Assembly (NCBI GenBank): GCA_016705955.1
Contig: JADJKO010000004.1
Location: 62,001 to 126,000 of the forward strand
Direction: 5' to 3'
DNA length: 64,000 bases
From: Flavobacteriales bacterium
Lineage (GTDB): Bacteria; Bacteroidota; Bacteroidia; Flavobacteriales_F; PHOS-HE28
Shown here: piece after piece, positions 8,106 to 17,456 of the stretch
Position numbering within the stretch: position 1 is the first letter of the stretch
Layout of the letters: the number at the start of each line of letters is the position of its first letter
Program-made: the position numbers and the translations under genes
The notes under the pieces: generated by a model
Seen by the model: only the letters and a program-made list of their open reading frames with translations
The model's database searches: none
Told to the model about the DNA's origin: nothing

Positions 8106-9800
8106 TCACCCCCTCACCAACTTCCTGTACTTCATCCGGTGCGGTACGATGTCGCCGCCCAAACGCTTTTTGCGGTTCTCCTCGTAGTCCTGGAAGTTGC
8201 CTTCGAACCAGTACACGTTGCTGTCGCCTTCGAAGGCGAGGATGTGCGTGCAGATGCGATCCAGGAACCAGCGGTCGTGGCTGATGATCACGGCGCAGCC
8301 GCTGTAGTCCTCGATGCCTTCTTCGAGCGCGCGGAGCGTGTTCACGTCCAGGTCGTTCGTCGGTTCGTCAAGCAGGAGCACGTTGCTGCCCTGCTTCAGG
8401 GTCATGGCCAAGTGGAGGCGATTGCGCTCGCCGCCGGAGAGGATGCCCACCTTCTTGTTCTGGTCGTTGCCACTGAAGTTGAAGCGCGCACTGTACGCGC
8501 GACTCGGAACGGCCATGCCGCCCACGAGCATCATGTCCAGTCCACCGCTGATCACTTCCCACACGGTCTTGTCGGGTAGCAGATCCTCGTGGCTCTGGTC
8601 CACGTAACTGAGCTGCACGGTTTCACCGATGGTGATCTTTCCGCTATCAGGTTTCTCTTCGCCCATGATCATGCGGAAGAGCGTGGTCTTACCCGCGCCG
8701 TTGGGTCCGATGATGCCGACGATGCCCGCGGGCGGCAGTGAGAACGTGAGGTTCTCGAAGAGCAGCTTGTCGCCGTAGCTCTTGCTCACTTTGTTGAACT
8801 CGATCACCTTATCGCCAAGGCGTTGTCCGTTCGGGATGAAGATCTCCAGCTTGGCCTCCTTCTCCTTGGTGGTCTCGGCCTGCATCTTATCGTAGTTCTG
8901 CAAACGGGCCTTGCTCTTGGTGCGGCGCGCACTCGCGTTGCTACGCACCCATTCCAGTTCCTGCTTCAGAATGCGGTGGCGCTTGCTCTCGGTCTTCTCC
9001 TCCATGGCCATGCGCGCGGTCTTCTGCTCCAGCCAGTTGGTGTAGTTGCCCTTGTACGGGATGCCTTCTCCCCTATCAAGCTCGAGGATCCAACCGGCCA
9101 CGTTGTCCAGGAAGTAGCGGTCGTGGGTGATGGCGATGACCGTGCCTTTGTATTGCTGCAAGTGCATCTCCAACCACGCCACGCTCTCGGCGTCCAAGTG
9201 GTTGGTCGGTTCGTCAAGCAGGAGAATGTCCGGCTGTTGCAACAACAAGCGGCACAGCGCCACGCGACGGCGCTCACCACCGCTGAGCACCTTGATCGGC
9301 GTATCACTTTCAGGACAACGCAAGGCGTCCATCGCAACCTCCAACTTCTGATCGATGTTCCAGGCGTCGGCCGCTTCGATCTGGTCCTGCAACACGCCCT
9401 GCCGGGTGATGAGCTTGTCCATCTTATCAGGATCGCTCATGATCTCCTCGTCCGCGAACTTGGCGTTCACCTCTTCATATTCCTTCAGCAGGTCCATGAT
9501 CGGCTTCACGCCTTCGCGCACCAGATCGATCACGGTCTTGGTGTCGTCGAGCTCGGGCTCTTGCTCCAAATGGCCGATGGTGTAGCCAGGGCTCAAATGC
9601 ACATCGCCATCGAAGCTCTTCTCCTTGCCTGCGATGATGCGCATCAAGGTGGACTTACCACTACCGTTGAGACCGAGGATCCCGATCTTGGCGCCGTAGT
9701 AGAATCCGAGATAGATGTCGTTGAGGATCTTCTTCCCGGAAGGCAGGGTCTTCCCCACCTTCACCATGTTGAATATGATCTGCCTGCCTTCGTCTGCCAT
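8106..9800 (-). CDS. ettA: Energy-dependent translational throttle protein EttA (ABC-F ATPase)
   Basis: 564 residues (E. coli EttA about 555). Two ABC ATPase domains in one chain with no membrane part: Walker A GLNGSGKST (about 43) and GPNGAGKTT (about 365), signatures LSGGERRRVA and LSGGERNRLH, and Walker B LLLDEPTNHLD and LLLDEPTNDLD. The arm between the strands of domain 1 and the basic linker (about 250-310, RRTKSKARLQNY) are typical of ribosome-binding ABC-F proteins. EttA binds the ribosomal E site and gates the first peptide bond in response to ATP/ADP. The N-terminus (IIFNMVKVGKTLPSGKKIL) is EttA-specific. Parts of its 3' end occur again at 5196-5272 and 7350-7500. Confidence 0.93.
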   Translation of the reverse strand: MADEGRQIIFNMVKVGKTLPSGKKILNDIYLGFYYGAKIGILGLNGSGKSTLMRIIAGKEKSFDGDVHLSPGYTIGHLEQEPELDDTKTVIDLVREGVKPIMDLLKEYEEVNAKFADEEIMSDPDKMDKLITRQGVLQDQIEAADAWNIDQKLEVAMDALRCPESDTPIKVLSGGERRRVALCRLLLQQPDILLLDEPTNHLDAESVAWLEMHLQQYKGTVIAITHDRYFLDNVAGWILELDRGEGIPYKGNYTNWLEQKTARMAMEEKTESKRHRILKQELEWVRSNASARRTKSKARLQNYDKMQAETTKEKEAKLEIFIPNGQRLGDKVIEFNKVSKSYGDKLLFENLTFSLPPAGIVGIIGPNGAGKTTLFRMIMGEEKPDSGKITIGETVQLSYVDQSHEDLLPDKTVWEVISGGLDMMLVGGMAVPSRAYSARFNFSGNDQNKKVGILSGGERNRLHLAMTLKQGSNVLLLDEPTNDLDVNTLRALEEGIEDYSGCAVIISHDRWFLDRICTHILAFEGDSNVYWFEGNFQDYEENRKKRLGGDIVPHRMKYRKLVRG

Positions 9801-9876
9801 GTGCGTTGCTGTTGGGGCCGGTAGGTGCCGACCGATGCTTTCTGTTCCTGATACGAATTACGTGGAGAAGGATCTC

Positions 9877-11460
9877 CTACCGTGATCGGGCCGCGAAGAT
9901 CTCCATTCGCGGCCAATCACGCACCACGTTGGGGGTCTCGAAGTCGCGGATGTGCAGATCACACCGCATGATCGCCAGATCCGGGGTGGCTCCTTTTTGA
10001 TCGTTCCACACGACGAAGAGCAAGCCTCCGTGTTCCGGCCTGCCGGTGAGTGAAGCCGCATCCACACCACGCCCCCGGAGTTCGAACGCCACGGGTGCTT
10101 CCCAGAAGGCATCCATACAGAGCCGGTCAATGGGATGCATACCACTCACCAGCTCCTGCGCGCAGGCAGCAGCTTCCGGCAAGTGGTTGACCCGGTTGCG
10201 CACCACCGTGGATCCGGGAATGGAGAAACCCAGGAACAGGACCAACGCTGCCCAATTGGTCCGCGTGCGCTTCCCTAAACGGGGAAGCAGTTTGTCCTGG
10301 ATGAACTTCAACAGGTAGAACAGGCCGATGGCCCCGCCGATCATGAAGAAGAACACGGTGTACGACCATTGCCAAGGATCACCGGCATCCGCCAAGACCA
10401 ATGAAAGAGGAATGGCTCCCAATGCCAAGGCGATGAGCAGCGTCCTGTATTTCGCCGAGACGTAGGTGGCTTGGAACAGGCCGATGAAACCCAACACGGC
10501 CACCACCCAGCCGACGGGATCCGCGATCCACATCCACAGATCAAGCACCTTATCCGGGTACCCCGCAGTGAAGGTGCGCCAATTGCGTTCGCCCTCGCTG
10601 GCGTGGCGGAACAGTTGGTCCGCTCCATGATCGATCACCACCGGTAGATAGAGGAGTACCGAGACCAGAAGAAAGACAAGAAGGCCCGCTCCGAGCAAGG
10701 CAAGTCGTTCGCCCAGGGAACGGTCGTACTTGGTGAGCATGGAGAACAGGGTCCACAGGTACACCATGATCATCCCGAACATCGCCGTGGGTTGTGACCA
10801 CATGGCCAAGGCGCCAGCCACGCCCATCAGGATCACGGTGAATCCGTTATTCTCGCGGACGAAGTGCCGTGCGAGGACGAAGGAAAGCATGAGGAACAGC
10901 CAGGAGAGTGAATACCCGTGGGCCATGGCGCTGAGTTCCGCCAGCGGCGGGAAACCGGCGGCCATGGCAAGCGCCATCAAGGCGATGTAGCGGTTGAACA
11001 AGGAACGCACCAGCAGGTAGAAGACCGGCAACACCGCAACCCCCGCAACGAAAGCCGGAAGTCGAAGACCCACCACGTTGGATCCGAACAAGCCTGTGCT
11101 CCATTTGGTGAGCAGCGTGTGGAAGATGTGATTCCCCGGCAAGGAGTAGTCGGAAAGAAGACCCCGGATATCCTGTGTCGCGAACGCCATGTACGCCGCC
11201 GCTTCGTCGTGGGTGATGGGTTGCCACACCAACCAGGCGCGCAAAGCCGCTCCGGCCAGGATCAAGGACCAGAAGAACCGCTTGTGGGCCGGGGAGGTCT
11301 GTTTGCCATACCGCGCAACAACATCCTTGAGGTCAGTCCGGAAACGCTCCCCCGCCTTGCCTTGAGGCTTCACGGATGTGGACTGGCGCCCGCGCGAGCG
11401 ATGGATCGACCCCGTTCGGGGGCCATTCCGACCATCTCGATGCGTGCTGGAGCGATCCAT
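9877..11460 (-). CDS. GT-C fold membrane glycosyltransferase (ArnT/PMT-like, GT39-related)
   Basis: 527 residues from the ATG at 11460. A longer frame to 11580 adds 40 residues of unlikely composition (many Arg/Ser, out-of-frame look). About ten membrane helices begin near residue 60 (RFFWSLILAGAALRAWLVW). The first periplasmic loop carries THDEAAAYM, the acidic motif of GT-C enzymes that use polyprenyl-phosphate sugars. The last ~90 residues are soluble and periplasmic. Likely adds a sugar to a lipid or protein outside the inner membrane; donor and acceptor unknown. A TACTTTG element (11466-11472) ends 5 nt before the chosen ATG. Divergent from padR. Confidence 0.7.
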   Translation of the reverse strand: MDRSSTHRDGRNGPRTGSIHRSRGRQSTSVKPQGKAGERFRTDLKDVVARYGKQTSPAHKRFFWSLILAGAALRAWLVWQPITHDEAAAYMAFATQDIRGLLSDYSLPGNHIFHTLLTKWSTGLFGSNVVGLRLPAFVAGVAVLPVFYLLVRSLFNRYIALMALAMAAGFPPLAELSAMAHGYSLSWLFLMLSFVLARHFVRENNGFTVILMGVAGALAMWSQPTAMFGMIMVYLWTLFSMLTKYDRSLGERLALLGAGLLVFLLVSVLLYLPVVIDHGADQLFRHASEGERNWRTFTAGYPDKVLDLWMWIADPVGWVVAVLGFIGLFQATYVSAKYRTLLIALALGAIPLSLVLADAGDPWQWSYTVFFFMIGGAIGLFYLLKFIQDKLLPRLGKRTRTNWAALVLFLGFSIPGSTVVRNRVNHLPEAAACAQELVSGMHPIDRLCMDAFWEAPVAFELRGRGVDAASLTGRPEHGGLLFVVWNDQKGATPDLAIMRCDLHIRDFETPNVVRDWPRMEIFAARSR

Positions 11461-11634
11461 CGGGCCAAAGTAGGGGGATCGCAGTTCCCATTCACGGAGG
11501 AACGGAAGTACACCGGACCGGACCCGCCATTCATCCTTCCCGGCGAACCGTTCGTCAATAACAGGTACTTTGTCTTGCATAGTACCAACCCATACCCATT
11601 TCTTTGCGTCGTCAAGAACCTATCCCATCGCCAA

Positions 11635-11973
11635 ATGAAAGTGGAGAATACCAAGGCGCAAATGCGGAAGGGCGTGCTGGAGTACTGCATCCTCAGCGTG
11701 CTCGCACAAGGCGAGCTCTATCCATCGGACATCATCGGGAAGCTGAAGGACGCGAAGCTGATCGTGGTGGAAGGCACACTCTACCCCCTGCTCACCCGGT
11801 TGAAGGATGCCGGATTGCTCACCTATAGATGGGAGGAATCACGCAGTGGACCACCACGCAAGTACTACAAGCTCACCACCGTGGGCGACAAGTTCCTGAC
11901 GGAACTGGACCAGACCTGGGCCGAACTCCAACAAGCCGTTAAGAAGACCACCCGCCTGAACGCACAACGATGA
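11635..11973 (+). CDS. PadR-family transcriptional regulator
   Basis: 112 residues from ATG 11635 (MKVENTKAQMRKGVLEYCIL). This is the short PadR type: a winged helix with the conserved LEYCILSVL, VEGTLYPLLTRLKDAGLL and GPPRKYYKLT segments, then a C-terminal dimerisation helix. Its stop overlaps the next start by 4 bp (ATGA), and in Bacteroidota this PadR is regularly paired with a PspC-domain protein. It probably represses its own operon in response to an envelope or small-molecule signal (inference). Confidence 0.9.
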   Translation: MKVENTKAQMRKGVLEYCILSVLAQGELYPSDIIGKLKDAKLIVVEGTLYPLLTRLKDAGLLTYRWEESRSGPPRKYYKLTTVGDKFLTELDQTWAELQQAVKKTTRLNAQR

Positions 11974-13715
11974 AAAAGACACTCACAGCCAATATCAGCG
12001 GTACGGTGTTCCACATAGAAGAGGACGCCTACGAGGCCATGAACCGCTATCTGGACAACATCCGGGCGCAATTCGCTGGGACCGATGGCCGCGAGGAGAT
12101 CATGTCCGACATCGAAGCCCGCATCGCAGAGCTCCTGCACGAGCGACTGGATGGCCGTCGGCAGGTGGTCTCCATGGCGGACGTGGAGCATGTGGTGGCC
12201 ACCATGGGCCAGCCCGAGGATTTCACGGACGATGGCTCTGAAGGTTCTCCCGATGCGCCACCTACGTCCGAGGTACCTCCGGGCAAGCGCTATAAGCGCC
12301 TCTTGCGTGATCCGGACGACAAGTGGGTGGCCGGCGTGCTCAGCGGGTTGGCCGCGTACATCGGCATGGACCCTTTGTGGCTGCGTGTGGCCATGATCGT
12401 ACTGGTGTGGGCCAGCGTGGGCGTGCTCATCCCCATCTACATCCTCTTATGGATCCTCGTGCCCAAAGCGGATAACGCTGCGGACCGGTTGCGCATGCGC
12501 GGTGAGCCCGTTACGGTGGAGAACATCCGGCGCGTGGTGGAGGAAGGCACCGAACGCATGGCTTCCGAAGCGAAGGACCTCGGCAAGCAATGGAGGAACA
12601 GCGGATCGAAACGAGGTGGCGAGGCCGCGCGGATCCTCGGCAAGCTTGCGGGCGTAGCGCTGATCGTGATCGCTTTCAGCATGCTGTTGAGTTTGATCAC
12701 CGGCGTGATCGGTGGAACCTTCGGGCTTTGGAATGCCACGTGGACCAATGAGGATATGGGCCTGCTCGATCTCGGTGGTCTGCTCTTCGCGAGCCGTAGT
12801 GCCGCGATGTGGATGGCGATCGGTGTGTTCGCCTTGTTAGCGATCCCGATCATCGGGCTCTTCCTCTTAGGCTTCAGGCTTCTCTTGAACACGCGCATGC
12901 CGAAGTGGCTGGGATGGTCGTTGATCATTCTTTGGGTGGCAGCCTTGGTACCCACCATCTGGGGCGGGGTGAACCTTGGCCGGGATTTCCATCGGGAGAA
13001 CACGGTCCGCACGGAGGAAACACTGGTGCAGCCGACAGGCAGCGTCCTGTACTTGGATGCATTGAATGTGGCGGATGAAACCGAGGGATGGAGCATGCAC
13101 TTCAACGATGGTGCCTTGGATGTGGACATGGATGGTCTGCACGTGGCCGATGGGAACATCTTCGGTGCATGGGCAAGGCTCGATGTGGAAGCCAGTGCGG
13201 ACAGCCTCTATCACCTGGTGGTGATCCGTCAGGCACGTGGGGTTACGGCGAAGGCTGCGTTGGCTCGGGCCGAAGAGATCCACTTCCGTGTGGAGCAGCA
13301 AGGTGATGTGCTCTTTGTTTCACCCTTGGTGAGCTATGCCGTGACGGACAAGTTCCGCGCGCAGGATGTGCAGTTCACCCTTGAAGTGCCGTTGGGCAAG
13401 AGCATCTTCCTGCGCCCCGGCAGCAAAGCGGTGATCTACGACATCGATAACGTGACGAACACATCGGACCACAAGATGCTGGGGCGAACCTGGACGATGA
13501 CGGAAGGCGGGTTGGAAGACCCCAATGCACCATCGAAGTTGCATCAGGAAAAAGCCAAGGAGGAGGAGATCGAACCTGCGAAGAAGGACAGTTCACTCAC
13601 CGGAAAGGTGGCCGCTGAGGTGTATCGCGGACCATCCCCGAAGAAAGCAACAGCGCGTGCCGATGTGCAGCCGCTTCAACTACCCAGCTTGTTGGCGCTG
13701 ATCCGGCCACGCTGA
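11970..13715 (+). CDS. PspC-domain membrane protein
   Basis: 581 residues. The N-terminal ~95 residues are a cytoplasmic domain typical of Bacteroidota PspC proteins (LTANISGTVFHIEEDAYEAM, HVVATMGQPEDF). The PspC domain follows at about 105-170 (DDKWVAGVLSGLAAYIGMDP and a membrane helix VLIPIYILLWILVP), then three more membrane helices (about 228-335) and a C-terminal extracytoplasmic beta-rich domain (about 350-560). PspC senses envelope stress in the phage-shock response, but here no pspA or pspB is adjacent. It is translationally coupled to padR and followed by a strong hairpin terminator. Confidence 0.88.
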   Translation: MKKTLTANISGTVFHIEEDAYEAMNRYLDNIRAQFAGTDGREEIMSDIEARIAELLHERLDGRRQVVSMADVEHVVATMGQPEDFTDDGSEGSPDAPPTSEVPPGKRYKRLLRDPDDKWVAGVLSGLAAYIGMDPLWLRVAMIVLVWASVGVLIPIYILLWILVPKADNAADRLRMRGEPVTVENIRRVVEEGTERMASEAKDLGKQWRNSGSKRGGEAARILGKLAGVALIVIAFSMLLSLITGVIGGTFGLWNATWTNEDMGLLDLGGLLFASRSAAMWMAIGVFALLAIPIIGLFLLGFRLLLNTRMPKWLGWSLIILWVAALVPTIWGGVNLGRDFHRENTVRTEETLVQPTGSVLYLDALNVADETEGWSMHFNDGALDVDMDGLHVADGNIFGAWARLDVEASADSLYHLVVIRQARGVTAKAALARAEEIHFRVEQQGDVLFVSPLVSYAVTDKFRAQDVQFTLEVPLGKSIFLRPGSKAVIYDIDNVTNTSDHKMLGRTWTMTEGGLEDPNAPSKLHQEKAKEEEIEPAKKDSSLTGKVAAEVYRGPSPKKATARADVQPLQLPSLLALIRPR

Positions 13716-13764
13716 TCATTGTGGTGCATGGCGACGAGGGGTTGGAACCACCGCACCGCGACAG

Positions 13765-13804
13765 ACGCCCTGTTCGTCCGCCACATGGCGGATGGGCGGG
13801 GCGT
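13765..13804. terminator. Long hairpin between convergent pspC and Omp28-like gene
   Basis: An 18-bp stem (several G-U pairs) with the 4-nt loop ACAT, containing TCCGCC-ACAT-GGCGGA (13777-13792). It lies between two convergent stop codons, so it probably ends both transcripts. There is no long T-run. Confidence 0.65.
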
Positions 13805-13809
13805 TCCGC

Positions 13810-15141
13810 TTAGCGCACCGTTGGGATGCGCACGACGCGTTCCGATCGGATGCTCTTCCCTGCTTCGACCCGAACGAGATAGGTTCCCGCCGGAAGATCC
13901 GCGAAGGCATCCAAGCGGATCGTTCCTCCATTCGCTGGAAAGGTGTGATCGATCACACAACGACCATCACTGGAGAACACGCGGATGTGCGATGGAACGT
14001 TGGCCGGTATGTGGATCCACAGCGGACCATCGGATGGGTTCGGGTAGAGCCCGATGGGTTCTGCGGAAGCGCTCTCCTCCACTCCCACTGCCACCACTTC
14101 GGCCTCGGCCACATTCACGGTCCATAAAGTGCCGGTGCGCACTTCGGTGACCATGGCGATCACGCGGAGGTTGTTATGGTTCCATTGTTCGGGAACGGTG
14201 AAGGTGTACTGATGATCGTAGGATCCATTGGCAACCGTGGTCGCGGGGATGACACCCGCAGTGCCATCCGGCCCGCCGAGCACTTCGCGCACCACTTGGT
14301 GGTGGATGTAGCCCGCCGGTGCGTTGGTCTGTGGACCCGGCAGGTTGTCCTCCAGGATGTACGCGTTCACGATGAAGGTGCCGTTGACGACCGCTGTCAT
14401 GGTGGTGTTCACATCCACGGTAAGGAGGCGTGTCCATTCATTGAATGCGGCAGAAACAGAAATGCTCGCGGGTGAAACGCCCAGTTTGCGCTGTTCGGCT
14501 CGCGCGCCCCATTGGTCGTATGCGGCATCATCGGGCAAGGTGCCGAACTCCTCCTGCTCCATCACGCCGGCCGGCGAGTAGTTCGCGTTGAACCACGCCC
14601 AATAGTCCGTGCTGTTCTGGTTGGTGAACTCATCCATGTTGTGGTGCTTCGCGACCACGATCAGCGGATCCACATCGAGTCCGTTCGTGGCGGCGTTCGC
14701 GGCCGGACAGAACTGGCACCAGGTGCCGGTGTACTGTTCGATGAGGACGCTCTTGGCCACCCAGTTGCCGATCACATCCACGGTGAAGCGCAGGGTGTCG
14801 TTGCTGGGATCGGTATCCCCTGAACCCACGACCCACACCTTCAAGACCCCCGCACTTGCTGGTTGGTTGAAGGGGATCTGGTGTTCGTAGGGCCAGTACT
14901 GGTTACCGGTGATGCCGGTGGTGGATTGCCAGTTGCCGATCTGTACCGGTCCGTTGTTCCAGCGCCAATCCACGTGGAAGGAAATGAGCGGCGTGGCGTT
15001 GCTGTTGCGCACGCGGGCCGCGATGAGGAAGTCGGTGTTCGCTTTCCAATACCGTGGGAAGAAGCTGTTGTTGAGGAAGGCGTTCTGGGCGGACAACGCG
15101 GTGCCTACGAGGAGGGCAATGGCCAAGGAAAGGTGTCGCAT
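13810..15141 (-). CDS. Omp28-like thioredoxin-fold secreted protein with T9SS sorting domain
   Basis: 443 residues. Signal peptide MRHLSLAIALLVGTALSAQ. At about 135-150 there is EQYTGTWCQFCPAA, a CxxC in a thioredoxin-like setting typical of Omp28-related outer-membrane proteins. After it come beta-rich segments. The last ~75 residues are a T9SS sorting domain (GLYPNPSDGPLWIHI, DLPAGTYLVRVEAG). Probably a surface or secreted protein with thiol chemistry; the substrate is unknown. Its start is divergent from the ureohydrolase gene, with 75 bp between the two starts. Confidence 0.8.
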   Translation of the reverse strand: MRHLSLAIALLVGTALSAQNAFLNNSFFPRYWKANTDFLIAARVRNSNATPLISFHVDWRWNNGPVQIGNWQSTTGITGNQYWPYEHQIPFNQPASAGVLKVWVVGSGDTDPSNDTLRFTVDVIGNWVAKSVLIEQYTGTWCQFCPAANAATNGLDVDPLIVVAKHHNMDEFTNQNSTDYWAWFNANYSPAGVMEQEEFGTLPDDAAYDQWGARAEQRKLGVSPASISVSAAFNEWTRLLTVDVNTTMTAVVNGTFIVNAYILEDNLPGPQTNAPAGYIHHQVVREVLGGPDGTAGVIPATTVANGSYDHQYTFTVPEQWNHNNLRVIAMVTEVRTGTLWTVNVAEAEVVAVGVEESASAEPIGLYPNPSDGPLWIHIPANVPSHIRVFSSDGRCVIDHTFPANGGTIRLDAFADLPAGTYLVRVEAGKSIRSERVVRIPTVR

Positions 15142-15204
15142 GGGGATCGATCGGTGCCGAAGGTAATCGCGTGAAGATGGCGCACCTTCCGCATGTCCGC
15201 CTTC

Positions 15205-15212
15205 TACCTTAG
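15205..15212 (+). promoter_or_regulatory. -7-like element just before the ureohydrolase start
   Basis: TACCTTAG matches TAnnTTTG at all fixed positions except one and ends 4 nt before ATG 15217, suggesting a leaderless or near-leaderless transcript. It favours 15217 over the earlier in-frame ATG at 15193. Confidence 0.4.
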
Positions 15213-15216
15213 CGCC

Positions 15217-16299
15217 ATGAGCAAAGCGAGCAAGATCAAGACGTTCGACCCGAACACCCCGGGCGATCCGGCTGCCCAGATCTACGGCCTGCCCTTCACC
15301 TGCGAAGAGGCGGACATCGTGTTGGTGCCCGTTCCGTGGGAGGTGACCACGAGCTATGGTGGTGGCACGTCACGCGGCCCTGCGGCCATCCGCGCTGCGA
15401 GTTTCCAGGTGGACCTCTTCCACCCGGAGTTCCCGGACCTGTGGAAGCGCGGCGTTGCGATGGATGCGATCCCGGAGGCGTTGTTGGAGCAGAGCGATGA
15501 GCTGAAGAAGCGCGCCCGCCTGGTGATGGACGACCTTGTGGGGGGACTTCCGGAGAAGAAGCACGGCAAGGCGTTGGCGGCGCGCGAACTGATCAACGCG
15601 GAATGTGCGGTGATGAACGCGTGGGTGCGGAAGCGCTGCCAGTACTGGATGGATCGCGGGAAGTTGGTGGGCCTGGTGGGCGGCGACCACAGCACGCCGC
15701 TGGGCTTTCTGCGCGCACAAGGACGCGCACACCGGAAGTTCGGGATCCTGCACATCGATGCGCACATGGATCTGCGGATCGCTTACGAGGGTTTCGACTT
15801 CAGCCACGCGAGCATTCTGTACAATGCGCTTTCGGTGCGGCAGGTGGAGCGGATCGTGAGCGTGGGCATCCGTGACTTCTGCGAACAGGAGAATGCCGTG
15901 TTCACGAAGCTCCGTGACCGGATGCGTGTGGTGCGCAGCGCGGACCTGCGGGCGCTGCAGTACGAGGGGATGCCGTGGAAGGAGCAATGCGCGGCGATCA
16001 TTGCGGCGCTGCCGCAGAAGGTCCACATCAGTTTCGACATTGATGGGTTGGACCCGACGCTGTGCCCGCACACCGGGACCCCGGTGCCGGGGGGTTTGCA
16101 GTACGAGGAGGCCACTTACCTGCTCTCGCAGGTTGCGAAGCAGCGGACGATCATCGGTTTCGACCTGGTGGAGGTGGCACCGGGCGGCGATGAGTGGGAT
16201 GCGAACGTGGGTGCGCGGTTGCTGTGGCACTTGGGGTGCTGGCGAACAGCAAGCCTTGAGCGGGGGAGCGCATGGCCTAGTACTGTCGTTCGCCGGTGA
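15217..16299 (+). CDS. Arginase/agmatinase-family ureohydrolase with altered C-terminus
   Basis: 360 residues from ATG 15217. All manganese-binding motifs of the family are present: VGGDHS (about 152), HIDAHMDLR (about 175) and SFDIDGLDP (about 270), plus GGLQYEE near the active site. It hydrolyses a guanidino compound (agmatine, arginine or a related substrate) releasing urea; substrate cannot be fixed from motifs, and an agmatinase role is the best guess. After GARLLWHLGCW the last ~18 residues come from DNA that is a copy of the trkA 3' end (from 16269), so the native C-terminus has been replaced. The catalytic core is complete, so activity is probably kept. Confidence 0.85.
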   Translation: MSKASKIKTFDPNTPGDPAAQIYGLPFTCEEADIVLVPVPWEVTTSYGGGTSRGPAAIRAASFQVDLFHPEFPDLWKRGVAMDAIPEALLEQSDELKKRARLVMDDLVGGLPEKKHGKALAARELINAECAVMNAWVRKRCQYWMDRGKLVGLVGGDHSTPLGFLRAQGRAHRKFGILHIDAHMDLRIAYEGFDFSHASILYNALSVRQVERIVSVGIRDFCEQENAVFTKLRDRMRVVRSADLRALQYEGMPWKEQCAAIIAALPQKVHISFDIDGLDPTLCPHTGTPVPGGLQYEEATYLLSQVAKQRTIIGFDLVEVAPGGDEWDANVGARLLWHLGCWRTASLERGSAWPSTVVRR

Positions 16300-16345
16300 A
16301 GTGGGCGACTTCGTCCTTGGTACCGAAGAGGACGAGGATATCGCC
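16269..16345 (-). repeat. 77-bp copy of the trkA 3' end fused to the ureohydrolase gene
   Basis: Matches 17449-17525 with two mismatches, covering the last ~22 codons of trkA and a few bases beyond its stop. It is followed by a GC-rich palindromic block (16346-16385, CCCCTC...GAGGGG) and then by the IS remnant. It supplies the last codons and stop of the ureohydrolase gene on the plus strand. Confidence 0.9.
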
Positions 16346-16400
16346 CTCACCCCCGGCCCCTCTCCCAAGGCGAGGGGGGAATGCGCTAGGCGCGAAGGGC

Positions 16401-17436
16401 TGACCCGTCCTGAAAAAGGTTTACAGGTTTTGGTTGATGTCCGAAGATAGGTTTACAGTTGAGAGAACGTCCTGAACTGCGTTGACAGGTTCCTTGGGGT
16501 AGTTCTTCAAAGCCGTTTGAGTCTTCATGGTACCGGAGCGCTTGGTCAGTGGATTGCTGATGCTGTTGGCGGCCTCGGGTTAGAGGAACACGGCACGTTC
16601 CAGAGCGGACGCGCTTGTGCAACGATCGATGCACCATGTATCGAGGTATTCCTGTTTGATGATCCCGTTGATGCGTTCGGCCACGGCGTTCTCCAGGATC
16701 GCCCTTCTGTCATGCTTATGCCGATGCCATTGGCTTGCAGCACATCCACGTACGCTTGCGAACAGTACTGCACGCCATAGCTGTGAGATCACCCTTGAAC
16801 GGTGACCGCCTGGGGCTGCGCAAGGCTCCAGTCTGGCTGCTTGGCGTGGCCAGTGGTGGCCTGATGCGGGCGCACGCGAAATCATGAAGTGTAGCCTTCC
16901 TTCCCGGTCTTGAAGTAGGTGATACTTACCCAGAGCTGCCCAGGTCCGGTGACTTCTGTCCGACGGGTTGGGCCACCGTAACCAGTGCGACGAGCGTGGT
17001 GTGGATGTCTTGCGGAGCCGTCGTACCACAGACCGGATCGGCGAACATCGAAGAGCGCGTCGCGCCCCTATGTGGCTCGGAAGGCTGGAGCTGTCCATCA
17101 ACTTCGCGTACCGCATGGTCCGGCGGATCTCCTGACGCGCCCAGCACCAGTTCTGTTCCATGCAACAGGCTGGGTCGTCCAAAGTGCTGATAGAAGGCTT
17201 GTCATGTAACACCAAATGTCGACAGAGCCGCACCAGCTGATGTGCGGATAGCTGTCCTTCATCTCACGGCATTGGCCTTTTTTGGATCGCGATCCGGTGC
17301 TCGCTCTCCGCCAGGTCGATCACTTGGAATAGGCTTCGCTCTTGAGCTGTTCATCCTCCAGTTGCCGTTCTTTTTCCTTGTCCGTTCCGTCCTTCATGAG
17401 GTTCGCTTTTGCGTAAACCCGGATCAGGACGAGTCA
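16401..17436 (-). mobile_element. Degenerate IS3-family insertion sequence
   Basis: 1036 bp bounded by imperfect inverted repeats: left TGACCCGTCCTGA...GGTTTAC (from 16401) and, on the other strand from 17436, TGACTCGTCCTGA...GGTTTAC. Flanking GGC on both sides (16398-16400, 17437-17439) fits the 3-bp target duplication of IS3 elements. Inside, the minus strand shows pieces of an IS3-type integrase core in different frames. No intact transposase remains, and the element is shorter than a complete IS3 (1.2-1.5 kb). It lies between the trkA 3' copy and trkA. Confidence 0.8.
16580..16810 (-). pseudogene. IS3 transposase (rve integrase core) fragment
   Basis: Two frames together give the end of the DDE domain: GVQYCSQAYVDVLQANGIGI, then after a frameshift ENAVAERINGIIKQEYLDTW. 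The usual HSDRGxQY motif reads HSYGVQY here, so the second catalytic Asp is lost; the final Glu (ENAVAE) remains. Upstream parts of the transposase (to about 17390) are too decayed to follow. Confidence 0.75.
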
Positions 17437-17456
17437 GGCTCTGACGATCGCATGGC

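Noticed and set aside
8823..9824. 333-residue open frame on the plus strand
   Set aside because: Antisense shadow of ettA; His/Val-rich without motifs.
15370..16368. 332-residue open frame on the minus strand
   Set aside because: Antisense to the ureohydrolase, which has all manganese-binding motifs.
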